Assembly: GCA_029859485.1 (NCBI GenBank)
Contig: JAOUDB010000120.1
Coordinates: 1-7,292 of the forward strand
DNA from: Desulfuromonadales bacterium
GTDB lineage: Bacteria > Desulfobacterota > Desulfuromonadia > Desulfuromonadales > BM103
Direction: 5' to 3'
Length of the DNA: 7,292 bases
The notes under the pieces were generated by a model. It was not told the DNA's origin and searched no databases. It saw nothing but the letters and a program-made list of their open reading frames with translations. Below are positions 1-6,788 of this stretch, piece after piece (within the stretch, counting starts at the first letter, position 1; each line of letters begins with the position of its first letter). The translations under genes and the position numbers were made by a program.

Positions 1-144
1 CAACAGCACACCGTCGTCAGGCACCCAGCCGTGGTGCGCTTGGATCGCCCGCAACTGGTCAACGATCAGCTCATGGGGATGAGCAATCGCCGCCGCCTTG
101 GCCTTGAAGCTGTCGATCTGCTTTTGTGGTAAAAGTTCTTTCAT
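1..144 (-). CDS. nuoE: NADH-quinone oxidoreductase subunit E, N-terminal part (runs off window)
   Basis: The first 48 codons of an ORF whose ATG lies at 144-142 and which is cut by the left window edge. The protein starts MKELLPQKQIDSF and continues into LRAIQAHHGWVPDDGVLL, which resembles the N-terminal helical region of NuoE (the 24-kDa, [2Fe-2S] N1a subunit of complex I), where an ALxxxQxxxGWVP segment precedes the thioredoxin-like domain. The cluster-binding cysteines would lie outside the window. The subunit sits in the peripheral NADH-oxidising arm. Its position after nuoBCD is the usual nuo operon order, which supports the call. The start is the only ATG before the coding similarity begins. 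It has no good Shine-Dalgarno sequence (only GGTCGG-like bases upstream), and the 119-nt gap to nuoBCD is filled by a palindromic repeat. Confidence 0.88.
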   Translation of the reverse strand, partial: MKELLPQKQIDSFKAKAAAIAHPHELIVDQLRAIQAHHGWVPDDGVLL

Positions 145-159
145 TACAACCGACCAGCG

Positions 160-258
160 TAACGCAAAGGCGCAAAGTTTAATGTATGGCGCAAAGAGAG
201 TCTTTTCTCTTCATTGTTTTTCATAGCGTCTTTCTTTTTCCTTTGCGTCATTGTGTTA
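160..258. repeat. CGCAAAG-type imperfect inverted repeat between nuoBCD and nuoE
   Basis: The outer arms are TAACGCAAAGGCGCAAAG (160-177) and CTTTGCGTCATTGTGTTA (241-258). The second matches the reverse complement of the first at 15 of 18 positions. Inside, AAGAGA (194-199) and TCTCTT (206-211) form a short second stem. The unit fills nearly all of the gap between the nuoBCD stop (264) and the nuoE start (144). Related words (GGCGCAAAG, AGCGTCTTTGCG) recur in the element near 6784-7006. Such CGCAAAGACGCAAAG words are familiar as dispersed non-coding repeats in many bacteria. No protein similarity is seen in this stretch. In the operon mRNA it would form a hairpin that could affect transcript stability or the relative output of the flanking genes; that is inference. 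Confidence 0.7.
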
Positions 259-263
259 AAAAG

Positions 264-2654
264 CTACCTGTCCAAATCTGCCAGAATAAAATCAATCGCC
301 CCCAAAACCATGATCAAGTCGGAAATCATCCAGCCCTTGGTGATCTTTGGGAAAACCTGCATGTGGGCAAAGCTCGGGGTGCGGATACGCAAACGATACG
401 GAGTGTTGCCACCGTCGCTGACCACGTAGTAGCCGCATTCGCCCTTGCTCGATTCGATGCCGCGGTAACACTCGCCTCGTGGTGGCGTCAAGCCTCGGGT
501 TACATTCATAAAATGATGAATCAGTGATTCGATATCTTTTTTGCCGGCATTCCGTTCCGGATAGACGTAGCGTAAATCGTTGCTCACGTAAGGTCCGCCC
601 GGCATATCGGCCGCGGCCTGTTTGACGATGCGCAAACTCTGGCGCATTTCGTTGAGCCTTACCAGGTAACGAGCATAACTGCAGCCACCGGTTTCAGTGG
701 GAATCTCGAAATCAAAGCGTTCGTAACCGGAGTAGGGCATCTTTTTGCGCAGGTCCCATTCCAGTCCGCAGGCGCGCAGGTTGGCACCAGACATCCCCCA
801 GTCGATCGCTTCGTCAAGGGTCGTGGCGCCGATACCTTCGGTGCGCGCACGGAAGATCGGTCCGTTGGTCAACATGCGGTCGAGCTCATCGATGCGCTTG
901 TCAAAATCGCGAGTAAAGATATCGACGGTCTGCTTCCAGCCATCGGGAAGGTCCATAGGCAAACCACCAACGCGCAGCCAGGCCGGGTGCATACGGCCAC
1001 CGGTGATCTGCTCGATGATGTCAAAGATTTTTTCCCGCGACTCGAAGGTGTAGAAGACCGGGGTCATGGCACCGACATCATGAGCGAAGGTGCCGAGCCA
1101 GACCAGGTGGTTGGACAAGCGGAAGAGCTCGCAAAGCATCACCCGAATCACCTGGGCCCGCTCCGGGACCTCGACTCCGAGCATGGTCTCCAATGGCAAC
1201 AGGTAAGCGAGGTTGTTCTGCACGCCGGAGAGATAGTCGATGCGGTCGGTGTAAGGGATATACTGGTTCCAGTGCTGCCGTTCAGCAATCTTCTCCGCAC
1301 CACGATGGTGGTAACCGAGATCGACATCAACATCCTCAACCTCTTCACCATTGAGCTTGGCGACCAGGCGCAGAACGCCATGAGTTCCGGGATGGTGAGG
1401 ACCAAGATTGAGAATCATGGTCTCATCGTCGACCCGCTCCATCTCTTTGCCACTGAAGAAGCTGTCCGCATCACGCGGCACCATCTTCATTGCCGCTTCC
1501 GGTGTGAAGGGCTCCATCTCGGTCGCGCGAGAGATATGGTCCTTGCGCAAGGGGTGCCCTTCCCAGTCATGGGACATGAGAATACGGCGCAGGTCGGGAT
1601 GGCCTTTGAAATCGATGCCGAACATGTCGTAGGCTTCGCGCTCATACCAGTTGGCCGTGGTCCAGACGTCGGTGATTGAGGGTGCCGTCGGTGTTTCTCC
1701 CTGCAGGGGAACCTTGATGCGCAGGTAGCCGGGGTCATCGAAGGACAAGAGATGATAAACGAGTGTGAAATCGTGATCGGGACGTTGTTTCCGTGCGCGT
1801 TCATCGATTGCTGTCAGGTCTTCAAGGCGGCGGTATCGGGTCGGCGCCTGTTCCTTGAGGAAGCGCAGCAGCTGTGGAGCCGTCTCAGTGTCGGTCCAGA
1901 AGGTCGGCATATCTGCGCCCTTGGCGTCTTCACGTACTCGGTCACCAAAATGTTCATGCAGAGTTTTGCGCAGGTCGGGTGTTGAGGCGACGAAGTCAAC
2001 GCGTGGTTGGTCTGGTCGCCATAACTCTTCAGCACGGCTGCCCCAGAAGCTCGGTGCCTGGGTGGATGTGCCGCGGTTAGGGCTGTTGCCGAAGCCTGGT
2101 CCACGGGTGTCGCGGCTCTTGCTGACGCCGTCTATCAGCAGTGGTCCGTCTGTCCCCTCGCTGCCGCCCTGCATGCCGAGCACCTTGCGGGCAGGTTGCT
2201 CATCCGCGGCGATCTTTTCCTGCAACATGATCAGGCCCTGCAGAAAGGCTTCCGGCCGTGGTGGACAACCTGGCACGTAAACATCGACCGGCAGCACCTG
2301 GTTAACACCCTGCATGACGCTGTAGACATCGTACATGCCGCCGGAGTTTGCACAACTTCCCATCGCCATAACCCACTTGGGGTTGGCCATCTGCTCGTAG
2401 ACGCGCAACATGCTGGCGCCCATCTTTTTAAAGGGCGTTCCGGAAATGATCATCAGGTCGGCTTCACGCGGTGTGCTGCGCAAGACCTCGGCGCCGAAGC
2501 GAGCGATATCGAAGCGGGGCGTCATGCTGGTCATCATCTCCACGAAACAGCACGACAGGCCGAAAAACATCGGCCAGAGGCTGTTCTTGCGCCCCCAGTT
2601 GATGGCGTCGTCCAGGGTTGTCAGTATGACATTGGGAGGCAACTCTTCGCTCAT
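264..2654 (-). CDS. nuoBCD: NADH-quinone oxidoreductase subunit B/C/D fusion protein
   Basis: A 796-aa single-chain fusion of three complex I subunits. The NuoB part (about 1-155) carries all four ligand cysteines of the terminal [4Fe-4S] cluster N2: C35 and C36 (LSCCFVEM), C101 (GSCANSGG) and C130 (PGCPPRP). A Gly/Ser/Thr-rich linker (about 157-205) leads to the NuoC part (about 206-400), recognisable by [14 protein letters not shown] near 334-347 and by HPLRKD. The NuoD part (about 404-796) has the quinone-site motif HHPGTHG (H420, H421, H425), RIDYLSG with Y474 at the position of the quinone-binding tyrosine, and the typical end [12 protein letters not shown]...DLDR. Its role is transfer of electrons from cluster N2 to quinone at the junction of the peripheral and membrane arms. 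The ATG overlaps the nuoA stop by 4 nt (ATGA), which suggests translational coupling. C/D fusions are standard in enterobacteria; the B/C/D form is rarer but is known in databases. The reading frame is intact. Confidence 0.97.
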   Translation of the reverse strand: MSEELPPNVILTTLDDAINWGRKNSLWPMFFGLSCCFVEMMTSMTPRFDIARFGAEVLRSTPREADLMIISGTPFKKMGASMLRVYEQMANPKWVMAMGSCANSGGMYDVYSVMQGVNQVLPVDVYVPGCPPRPEAFLQGLIMLQEKIAADEQPARKVLGMQGGSEGTDGPLLIDGVSKSRDTRGPGFGNSPNRGTSTQAPSFWGSRAEELWRPDQPRVDFVASTPDLRKTLHEHFGDRVREDAKGADMPTFWTDTETAPQLLRFLKEQAPTRYRRLEDLTAIDERARKQRPDHDFTLVYHLLSFDDPGYLRIKVPLQGETPTAPSITDVWTTANWYEREAYDMFGIDFKGHPDLRRILMSHDWEGHPLRKDHISRATEMEPFTPEAAMKMVPRDADSFFSGKEMERVDDETMILNLGPHHPGTHGVLRLVAKLNGEEVEDVDVDLGYHHRGAEKIAERQHWNQYIPYTDRIDYLSGVQNNLAYLLPLETMLGVEVPERAQVIRVMLCELFRLSNHLVWLGTFAHDVGAMTPVFYTFESREKIFDIIEQITGGRMHPAWLRVGGLPMDLPDGWKQTVDIFTRDFDKRIDELDRMLTNGPIFRARTEGIGATTLDEAIDWGMSGANLRACGLEWDLRKKMPYSGYERFDFEIPTETGGCSYARYLVRLNEMRQSLRIVKQAAADMPGGPYVSNDLRYVYPERNAGKKDIESLIHHFMNVTRGLTPPRGECYRGIESSKGECGYYVVSDGGNTPYRLRIRTPSFAHMQVFPKITKGWMISDLIMVLGAIDFILADLDR

Positions 2655-3118
2655 GATGCGCTCCCTTGCGTCCTGCGCTGATCATTCTGGACCCTGCGCC
2701 GCTCACGCTGCGCTCGCGGTTCCCAGTCGAGTCCACCGGTTTTCCAGATATGGACCAGACCAAGAAAAAGGATGAAGATGAAAAAACAGACGTGGGCATA
2801 ACCAGACCAGCCGAGCCGCTCGTAGGCAACCGCCCAGGAGGCGACAAAGAGGACCTCGACATCGAAGATAACAAAGAAGATCGCAACCAGGTAAAAGGGC
2901 ACCGGGCCTTTAAGCCGGGCATTGTCGAGAGGCAGAATGCCCGACTCGTAAGGCTCCTGCTTCTGTCGCGAGCGGGTCTTGTGGCCAAGCCCCCAGGAGA
3001 GCAGCAAAAGAACCGCAACCAGGAAAATGGCTATACCACTATAGATTCCCAGAGCCAGGTAAGACTCGAAATTGGGTGGCGTCGCCATCAGCTGTGAGGG
3101 GTCTGTCGCAGGTGACAT
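2651..3118 (-). CDS. nuoA: NADH-quinone oxidoreductase subunit A
   Basis: A 155-aa membrane subunit of complex I and the first gene of the nuo cluster here. Three hydrophobic segments are visible at about 20-43, 73-97 and 107-126. The conserved loop PYESGI (56-61) and the motif [18 protein letters not shown] (74-91, with the acidic pair D86/E88) are diagnostic of NuoA, as is the GGLDWEP ending (128-134). The protein borders the quinone entry region next to NuoH and NuoD. A basic tail (about 136-155, rich in R and Q) follows the usual NuoA end. Start choice is uncertain: the nearest Shine-Dalgarno-like AGAAGG lies 16 nt before the ATG at 3118, and M11 (3088) has none better. Its stop overlaps the nuoBCD start in an ATGA arrangement. 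Confidence 0.95.
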   Translation of the reverse strand: MSPATDPSQLMATPPNFESYLALGIYSGIAIFLVAVLLLLSWGLGHKTRSRQKQEPYESGILPLDNARLKGPVPFYLVAIFFVIFDVEVLFVASWAVAYERLGWSGYAHVCFFIFILFLGLVHIWKTGGLDWEPRAQRERRRVQNDQRRTQGSAS

Positions 3119-3231
3119 ATGCTTAGTTAAGTAACCTTCTGAAAAGAGGGAACAAACCTATCGTCAATTATCATTGAAGTCTCGAATCAGACTAGCATAA
3201 AAATGGGTCAAGTCCACCTTTTGGCGGGAGA
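3119..3231 (-). promoter_or_regulatory. nuo operon leader and promoter region (no clear promoter)
   Basis: This 113-nt gap between the rnhA stop and the nuoA start should hold the nuo promoter if nuo is not read through from rnhA. Two TTGAC words occur on the minus strand (TTGACC and TTGACG), but neither has a good -10 box at 16-18 nt. GATAAT occurs without a good -35. A small dyad TCAAT-TATC-ATTGA lies at 3164-3177 and could be an operator half-pair. No intrinsic terminator with a stable stem is seen after rnhA. The assignment therefore rests on position more than on motif quality. Confidence 0.3.
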
Positions 3232-3690
3232 TCAAAGCCCATCCCGTGCCGTCTCTATCGCTGCCCTTGCCAGGGCGTCGCAGCGCTCGTTTTCAGCATG
3301 GCCGTCGTGCCCCCGTACCCAGCACCACTCAACCTCGTGAGGGTCGGTCAATTCCAGCAGGCGCTCCCAAAGATCACGGTTGGCCACCGGCTTCTTCTGG
3401 GAATTTTTCCAGCCGCGCTTGACCCAACCATCAATCCACTCGGTCATACCCTTTTTTACATACTGTGAATCGGTGGTCACCCTGACTTGACAGGGTCGCT
3501 TCAAGGCTTCCAGACCGGCGATCGCACCGATCAACTCCATGCGGTTATTAGTGGTCTCCGGGTCATAACCGGAGAACTCTTTTTCATAATTGCCACAGCG
3601 CAGAACAGTTCCCCATCCACCCGGGCCCGGGTTACCGGAGCAGGCGCCGTCGGAGAAGATTTCCACCAATTTCTCTGCAGGTTTACTCAT
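3232..3690 (-). CDS. rnhA: Ribonuclease HI
   Basis: A 152-aa protein close to the 155 aa of E. coli RNase HI. It cleaves the RNA strand of RNA-DNA hybrids (R-loops, primer remnants) with two metal ions. All catalytic residues are visible, each shifted by +4 from E. coli numbering: D14 ([16 protein letters not shown]), E52 (NNRMEL), D74 (VTTDSQYV), H128 ([10 protein letters not shown]) and D138 (RCDALA). The basic handle loop [14 protein letters not shown] (89-102) is also present. The start was set at the ATG at 3690 (MSKPAEKL), because RNase HI proteins begin only a few residues before the first strand. The frame stays open upstream to ATGs at 3699, 3723 and 3747, but those extensions resemble nothing in the family. 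The Shine-Dalgarno sequence is weak (TTGGAA, about 11 nt upstream; for the 3699 start it would be too close). It lies just upstream of nuo on the same strand, with no obvious functional link. Confidence 0.95.
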   Translation of the reverse strand: MSKPAEKLVEIFSDGACSGNPGPGGWGTVLRCGNYEKEFSGYDPETTNNRMELIGAIAGLEALKRPCQVRVTTDSQYVKKGMTEWIDGWVKRGWKNSQKKPVANRDLWERLLELTDPHEVEWCWVRGHDGHAENERCDALARAAIETARDGL

Positions 3691-3787
3691 ACTTGCCATG
3701 TTCCAATCTGAAAAGATGGTCATAAAATTACGAGAGCATCCTAACACAGCTTTTTTTGCAATTCAGCCCTGTAAAACCGGTATACAA

Positions 3788-3816
3788 ATTAAAATCCCAC
3801 AAGAACAATGAGGCAA
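3788..3816 (-). promoter_or_regulatory. Candidate rnhA promoter
   Basis: On the minus strand TTGCCT (3816-3811) and TTTAAT (3793-3788) are separated by exactly 17 nt, matching 4/6 and 5/6 of the sigma70 consensus. The predicted start near 3781 would give an rnhA leader of about 90 nt. TTGTATAC (3787-3780) follows the -10 box immediately and equals one half of the palindrome at 3997-4013, so the same regulator might bind here. This is a prediction from motifs only. Confidence 0.4.
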
Positions 3817-3870
3817 AGCTAATTGTCGTGTTCCTGTTGCAAAGGATATGCAGAAACACCCGGACAGGAG

Positions 3871-3906
3871 AAAAAACAAAAACCCCTCTACAACAAAGCA
3901 GAAGGG
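3871..3906 (-). terminator. Strong intrinsic (Rho-independent) terminator
   Basis: On the minus strand the RNA CCCUUCUGC (3906-3898) pairs with GUAGAGGGG (3891-3883) over 9 bp, including two G-U pairs, around the loop UUUGUU. It is followed directly by UUUUUGUUUUUU (3882-3871). This is a textbook terminator. It could end the 864-aa gene transcript, the short transcript from the promoter at 3963-3991, or both. Confidence 0.85.
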
Positions 3907-3957
3907 CCAACATCTCCGGGGCAAACTGACCCCGGCATCTTTACCGCCATCAGCAGT
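3871..3957 (-). ncRNA. Candidate small non-coding RNA (about 87 nt), or a terminated leader
   Basis: The segment runs from a predicted start near 3957 (about 6 nt after the TACAGT -10 box) to the end of the intrinsic terminator at 3871. Within it CCGGGG (3935-3930) and CCCCGG (3921-3916) form a perfect 6-bp stem with an 8-nt loop, preceded by GGCGGTAAAGATG. I see no ORF with a ribosome site in it, and I do not recognise it as a known riboswitch or sRNA family. Two readings are possible. It may be a free-standing small RNA under the control of the adjacent palindrome. Alternatively it may be the attenuated leader of a longer transcript reaching rnhA, whose start lies about 180 nt further on. 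A third reading is that it is simply the 3' end of the upstream gene. Confidence 0.45.
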
Positions 3958-3962
3958 TTTGC

Positions 3963-3991
3963 ACTGTAAAGAAACAGCAAATAAATGTCAA
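3963..3991 (-). promoter_or_regulatory. Sigma70-type promoter inside the non-coding gap
   Basis: On the minus strand a perfect -35 box TTGACA (3991-3986) and TACAGT (3968-3963, 4/6 of TATAAT) are separated by exactly 17 nt. The transcript would start near 3957 and meet a strong terminator about 50 nt later. The site sits just downstream of a 17-nt palindrome (3997-4013), whose proximal edge lies 5 nt before the -35 box. That arrangement is typical of a regulated promoter. Confidence 0.55.
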
Positions 3992-3996
3992 CTGAA

Positions 3997-4013
3997 TTGT
4001 ATACTGTATACAA
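3997..4013. promoter_or_regulatory. Perfect 17-nt palindrome, likely transcription factor operator
   Basis: TTGTATAC-T-GTATACAA is perfectly symmetric, with 8-nt arms around one central base. It lies 5 nt upstream of the TTGACA -35 box at 3991-3986 and about 20 nt after the stop of the 864-aa gene. TTGTATAC half sites with this kind of symmetry are typical of GntR-family (FadR-like) repressor operators, but the family assignment is inference. No terminator-type T-tract follows, so it is unlikely to be a terminator stem. One further GTATACAA copy is at 3780-3787, beside the candidate rnhA promoter. Confidence 0.5.
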
Positions 4014-4033
4014 GCTAAGACTGCCAGGGCGAC

Positions 4034-6628
4034 TCATATCTGATCAACCCAGAAGCACCTCAATTCTTGCGTTACAACATCAGCCAACATCAGTAAATTC
4101 TCAGGCTGAACATCGACAACCTTGACAACAGGCTTGAACCGACTGCTGCTTGGCATCAAGCCTTCCAGCAGATTGGTGCGCTGATAAAGCCAGGCACTGT
4201 TCAACATGCAAGGGAAAGTGTCCGGGAACAAAGCCAGATAGAAGATATCGGCTTCAACCAGATCTTGAAAAAAATGTGACCCAAAAGAAAGTTCAGGCAT
4301 CAGGTCCCCTTCAGCAAAGGCAACTTCACCGATGGCAGCCATATTGTTTATCTCCGAAAACTTGACCGGAACTCCCAGCGACGGTGTTGAAGTTCCCCAA
4401 CGCCCCGGACCGAGCAGCAGAGTCGGTTGTTGTTCGCGATCCTTAATGCGTCGATTAAGACGGCCAATCAAGCGAGCAACTTCATGTTTATCAGAGAGTG
4501 ACAACTGTGAGTACCGTTTGGCATCAACCCAGATTATCCGTTTAATCGGTATTGCCGTATTGCCACCCATAAAGCCGCCATCAGCACTAAAGAAGACCTT
4601 TTCCGGTTCGATCTCCTTTGGAATACTGATTCGTTTTTTTAACCCCTTGGTCTGCAGTGGCCGGCATTGCAGTAGATTAATTTTGGACGCGCCATTCTTT
4701 GTTTTGTTAACGGTAAATTCTATATCAACAGGGTACTGATAAGCTTTTTCGAGGGTTTTGAGCAACAGCTGCATTCTCACAGGGAAGTCCGTTTTTTTCA
4801 GCAGGTGCTCAAAGGTCAGGAGCCAGACATCTTGAGCCGGTCGGCCGCGCTCTTTTAATCGGGAAATAGTTTCCTGGTCCGGAACACCATAACACTCCAG
4901 GTTCAGGTCAATGCCTTCACTGACCAGGTGAAACAGTGGCAGAGATTGCAGGTCATTCTCGCTGATATTGACCAGATCGACATCCTTCTGGGAAAATCGG
5001 CGAATATCTTCATAGCCTTTAAGTGGCAGCTTCATCGGCTCGTCAAGAGCGACAATCCTTGGATAATCACCCTCGACCCGATCAACCGCACGTGTGCCAA
5101 GCCCAAGAACCAGCCGCAGCATACCGGCTTTCGGATCCATATGCTTGTCCCAGACAAAGGTATTATAAGAAATGCCGACACCGGCCAATTCCGGGAAGTA
5201 ATAATTTTTATGGTAAGAGCCGGAAACGCGCTGAACAAGAAGGCCCATCTGCTCCACCTGTTGATCAAGACCGCGTTGCTTGCGATAGGTCAGGGCGTCT
5301 TCGCTCATGGTGCTGGAGAAAACTTTGCGAACGGCATCTTCAAAGGCATTGTATCGATCTTCCGGCGAGCCCTGGTTGGCACAAAAGAAACTGTCGTATT
5401 TGCCGGCAAAAGCGTTGCCAAAGCCGTCTTCCAGCAACGAACTTGAGCGGACAATAATCGGATATTGCCCGTAATAATCGAGCATGCTCATAAAATCTTC
5501 CCGCAACTGTTCCGGGAAAGAGCCTGTCAACATCTTCTGATGGAGTTCGGCACCGGCTTCGAAATAGCCTTCCGGAGTTTTCTGGGCCGCATAGAGCTCC
5601 CACCAACCGTTATTAACAATATAAGAGTAATAAACGTTTGACCCGACAAAGAAAGAGTCATGCTGCTCCAGTCGTTCTGACCAGTCCGCATCCGGCTGGG
5701 TTTCCAGAATACGCCGCGCCAGCAGCATACCGACCGCCTTGCCGCCGATAAACCCGGTGCCAATCATGCGCGCTTTGTAGGAAAGCAGATCGCTGAGTGT
5801 AAAATAGCGCCGTGCCAGGTTGAGAATATTGTCTTCGCGACCAATCAGGTGACGACAAAGATGCGCCACCATTTTTTCCTGCTCCTCCTGCGAGACATTT
5901 TCAGAATTCAGTTCCTCAGCTTGCAAAAAGAGGCGATGCCAGTGGTCGAGACGACGACTGCCGGCATCCTGAACCTGGCGATAGGCTTTAGACAGAAGCT
6001 CGGTTGCTTCAAGGCTGTTGGCAAGGGGGACAAAGCTGTCACCGGTCTGTCGATGTGGCAGGAACATGGTCGGGGAATGTCGCTCCCAGACCTTGAGCGG
6101 GTGAACATATCGCTGCCCTTCACGGTTGTGCAGTTCAAGCAGAACCTGGGTCGTCTCGCGAATGCGGGCGATGGTTTTGTGGGCATGACGATTGCGCAAC
6201 AGGGCGAAGTAAGCCACCGTATCAAGCTTGAACAGGTAAGGGCAGGTGACGTGGAAAAAGTTGGCTATCATGTGATCGGTGACCCAAGCTGACAGCAGGT
6301 CAGAGAGGCAATCGAAGACGTAGAAGGCACCAACACCTTTTTCGGTGGCAACTTCGTGGATGGAACAGGCAAAAGTCTCGAAACCTTCGCGCGGATCGAG
6401 CACATAAGTTTCAACTGGCAATTTTGGGTCAATCACAGGGGGGTGCTGACCAAAGCGGAAATAGATAACCTCTCGTTTCTCGGCAAGGGCCTGCTTTACG
6501 TAGGGCGTGACGAAATACTGATAATCTTCAATGCTATCAACCTTCCAGACGACGTTGTCGCCCATCCTCAAACCGTCAAGGATTTCATCAAGACCATCGA
6601 AACCAGTTGTCACCCATCTGTCGTTCAT
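4034..6628 (-). CDS. KaiC-like / PPDK-type ATP-grasp / GPGRWG-domain protein, function unknown
   Basis: An 864-aa cytoplasmic protein with no signal peptide or membrane segment. Residues 1-195 resemble a KaiC/RecA-like domain (TTGFDGLDEILDGL at 7-20, a Walker B-like AFYVFDCLSDLL at 101-112, and HPLKVWERHSP near the end), but the P-loop is gone: MGDNVVWKVDSIEDY stands where GPPGTGKT should be. Residues 285-660 are a PEP-synthase/PPDK N-terminal ATP-grasp domain. The ATP-site residues appear intact: K297 (GGK), R394 (IIVRSSSLLEDG), D635 and E637 (VDIEF), Q654 and R656 (LLQCRP). The swivelling phosphohistidine domain and the PEP/pyruvate barrel of real PEP synthases are absent. In their place is a C-terminal domain (about 670-864) with LLLGPGRWGTS (737-747) and SFGSHFFQDL (781-790), which I recall from other PEP-synthase-like proteins of unknown role. 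It should bind ATP, but it cannot be a normal PEP synthase or PPDK. Start: ATG with AGGGG 6 nt upstream. It appears to be a single-gene unit. Confidence 0.9.
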   Translation of the reverse strand: MNDRWVTTGFDGLDEILDGLRMGDNVVWKVDSIEDYQYFVTPYVKQALAEKREVIYFRFGQHPPVIDPKLPVETYVLDPREGFETFACSIHEVATEKGVGAFYVFDCLSDLLSAWVTDHMIANFFHVTCPYLFKLDTVAYFALLRNRHAHKTIARIRETTQVLLELHNREGQRYVHPLKVWERHSPTMFLPHRQTGDSFVPLANSLEATELLSKAYRQVQDAGSRRLDHWHRLFLQAEELNSENVSQEEQEKMVAHLCRHLIGREDNILNLARRYFTLSDLLSYKARMIGTGFIGGKAVGMLLARRILETQPDADWSERLEQHDSFFVGSNVYYSYIVNNGWWELYAAQKTPEGYFEAGAELHQKMLTGSFPEQLREDFMSMLDYYGQYPIIVRSSSLLEDGFGNAFAGKYDSFFCANQGSPEDRYNAFEDAVRKVFSSTMSEDALTYRKQRGLDQQVEQMGLLVQRVSGSYHKNYYFPELAGVGISYNTFVWDKHMDPKAGMLRLVLGLGTRAVDRVEGDYPRIVALDEPMKLPLKGYEDIRRFSQKDVDLVNISENDLQSLPLFHLVSEGIDLNLECYGVPDQETISRLKERGRPAQDVWLLTFEHLLKKTDFPVRMQLLLKTLEKAYQYPVDIEFTVNKTKNGASKINLLQCRPLQTKGLKKRISIPKEIEPEKVFFSADGGFMGGNTAIPIKRIIWVDAKRYSQLSLSDKHEVARLIGRLNRRIKDREQQPTLLLGPGRWGTSTPSLGVPVKFSEINNMAAIGEVAFAEGDLMPELSFGSHFFQDLVEADIFYLALFPDTFPCMLNSAWLYQRTNLLEGLMPSSSRFKPVVKVVDVQPENLLMLADVVTQELRCFWVDQI

Positions 6629-6632
6629 GGAC

Positions 6633-6640
6633 TTCCCCTT
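6633..6640 (-). promoter_or_regulatory. Ribosome binding site of the 864-aa gene
   Basis: AAGGGGAA on the minus strand, with its AGGGG core ending 6 nt before the ATG at 6628. This is the clearest Shine-Dalgarno sequence in the window, and it fixes the start at MNDRWVTTGF, which also fits the beginning of the KaiC-like domain. Confidence 0.75.
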
Positions 6641-6782
6641 TAAGCTTTCATCAAGAGACTGAACCGCTGAAGCCTTTTCGGAACAGCAAAATCACAGGAG
6701 AACCTTGGCCCCCTTCTGACCGGGCGTCGTCATTGCGCTCTTAAACTTGGCGTTTGTCGGAATTGCTGCATAAGACAAAGGA

Positions 6783-6788
6783 ATTATA
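6783..6788 (-). promoter_or_regulatory. Possible -10 box for the 864-aa gene
   Basis: A perfect TATAAT on the minus strand, about 155 nt before the start codon, at the inner end of the gdhA-distal arm of the repeat element. No good -35 box lies 16-18 nt upstream (ATACTT at 17 nt). It is therefore a weak candidate, although it is the best -10 match in this intergenic region. Confidence 0.3.

Noticed and set aside
186..527. Plus-strand ORF of 113 aa starting in the nuo-operon repeat
   Set aside because: Its first part is translated CGCAAAG repeat ([13 protein letters not shown]) and the rest is antisense to the conserved end of nuoBCD. It has no family similarity of its own.
987..1679. Plus-strand ORF of 230 aa
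   Set aside because: Entirely antisense to the conserved NuoC/NuoD domains. Its length is explained by the codon structure of the real gene on the minus strand.
3201..3231. Intrinsic terminator after rnhA
   Set aside because: There is a T-run on the minus strand, but the preceding bases form only a 3-4 bp imperfect stem.
3691..3747. N-terminal extension of RNase HI by up to 19 residues
   Set aside because: The extra residues match nothing in the RNase HI family and no start among them has a better ribosome site. The start at 3690 gives the usual length.
3871..3957. GEMM/c-di-GMP, TPP or fluoride riboswitch
   Set aside because: I compared the segment by eye with the conserved core words I know for these classes and none fits. 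The downstream gene (rnhA) is also not a usual target.
4928..5446. Plus-strand ORF of 172 aa
   Set aside because: Antisense to the PPDK-like ATP-grasp domain, with no recognisable protein features.
6730..6771. Possible 13-codon upstream ORF (MQQFRQTPSLRAQ) before the 864-aa gene
   Set aside because: No Shine-Dalgarno sequence and no regulatory codon pattern. ORFs this short arise easily by chance.
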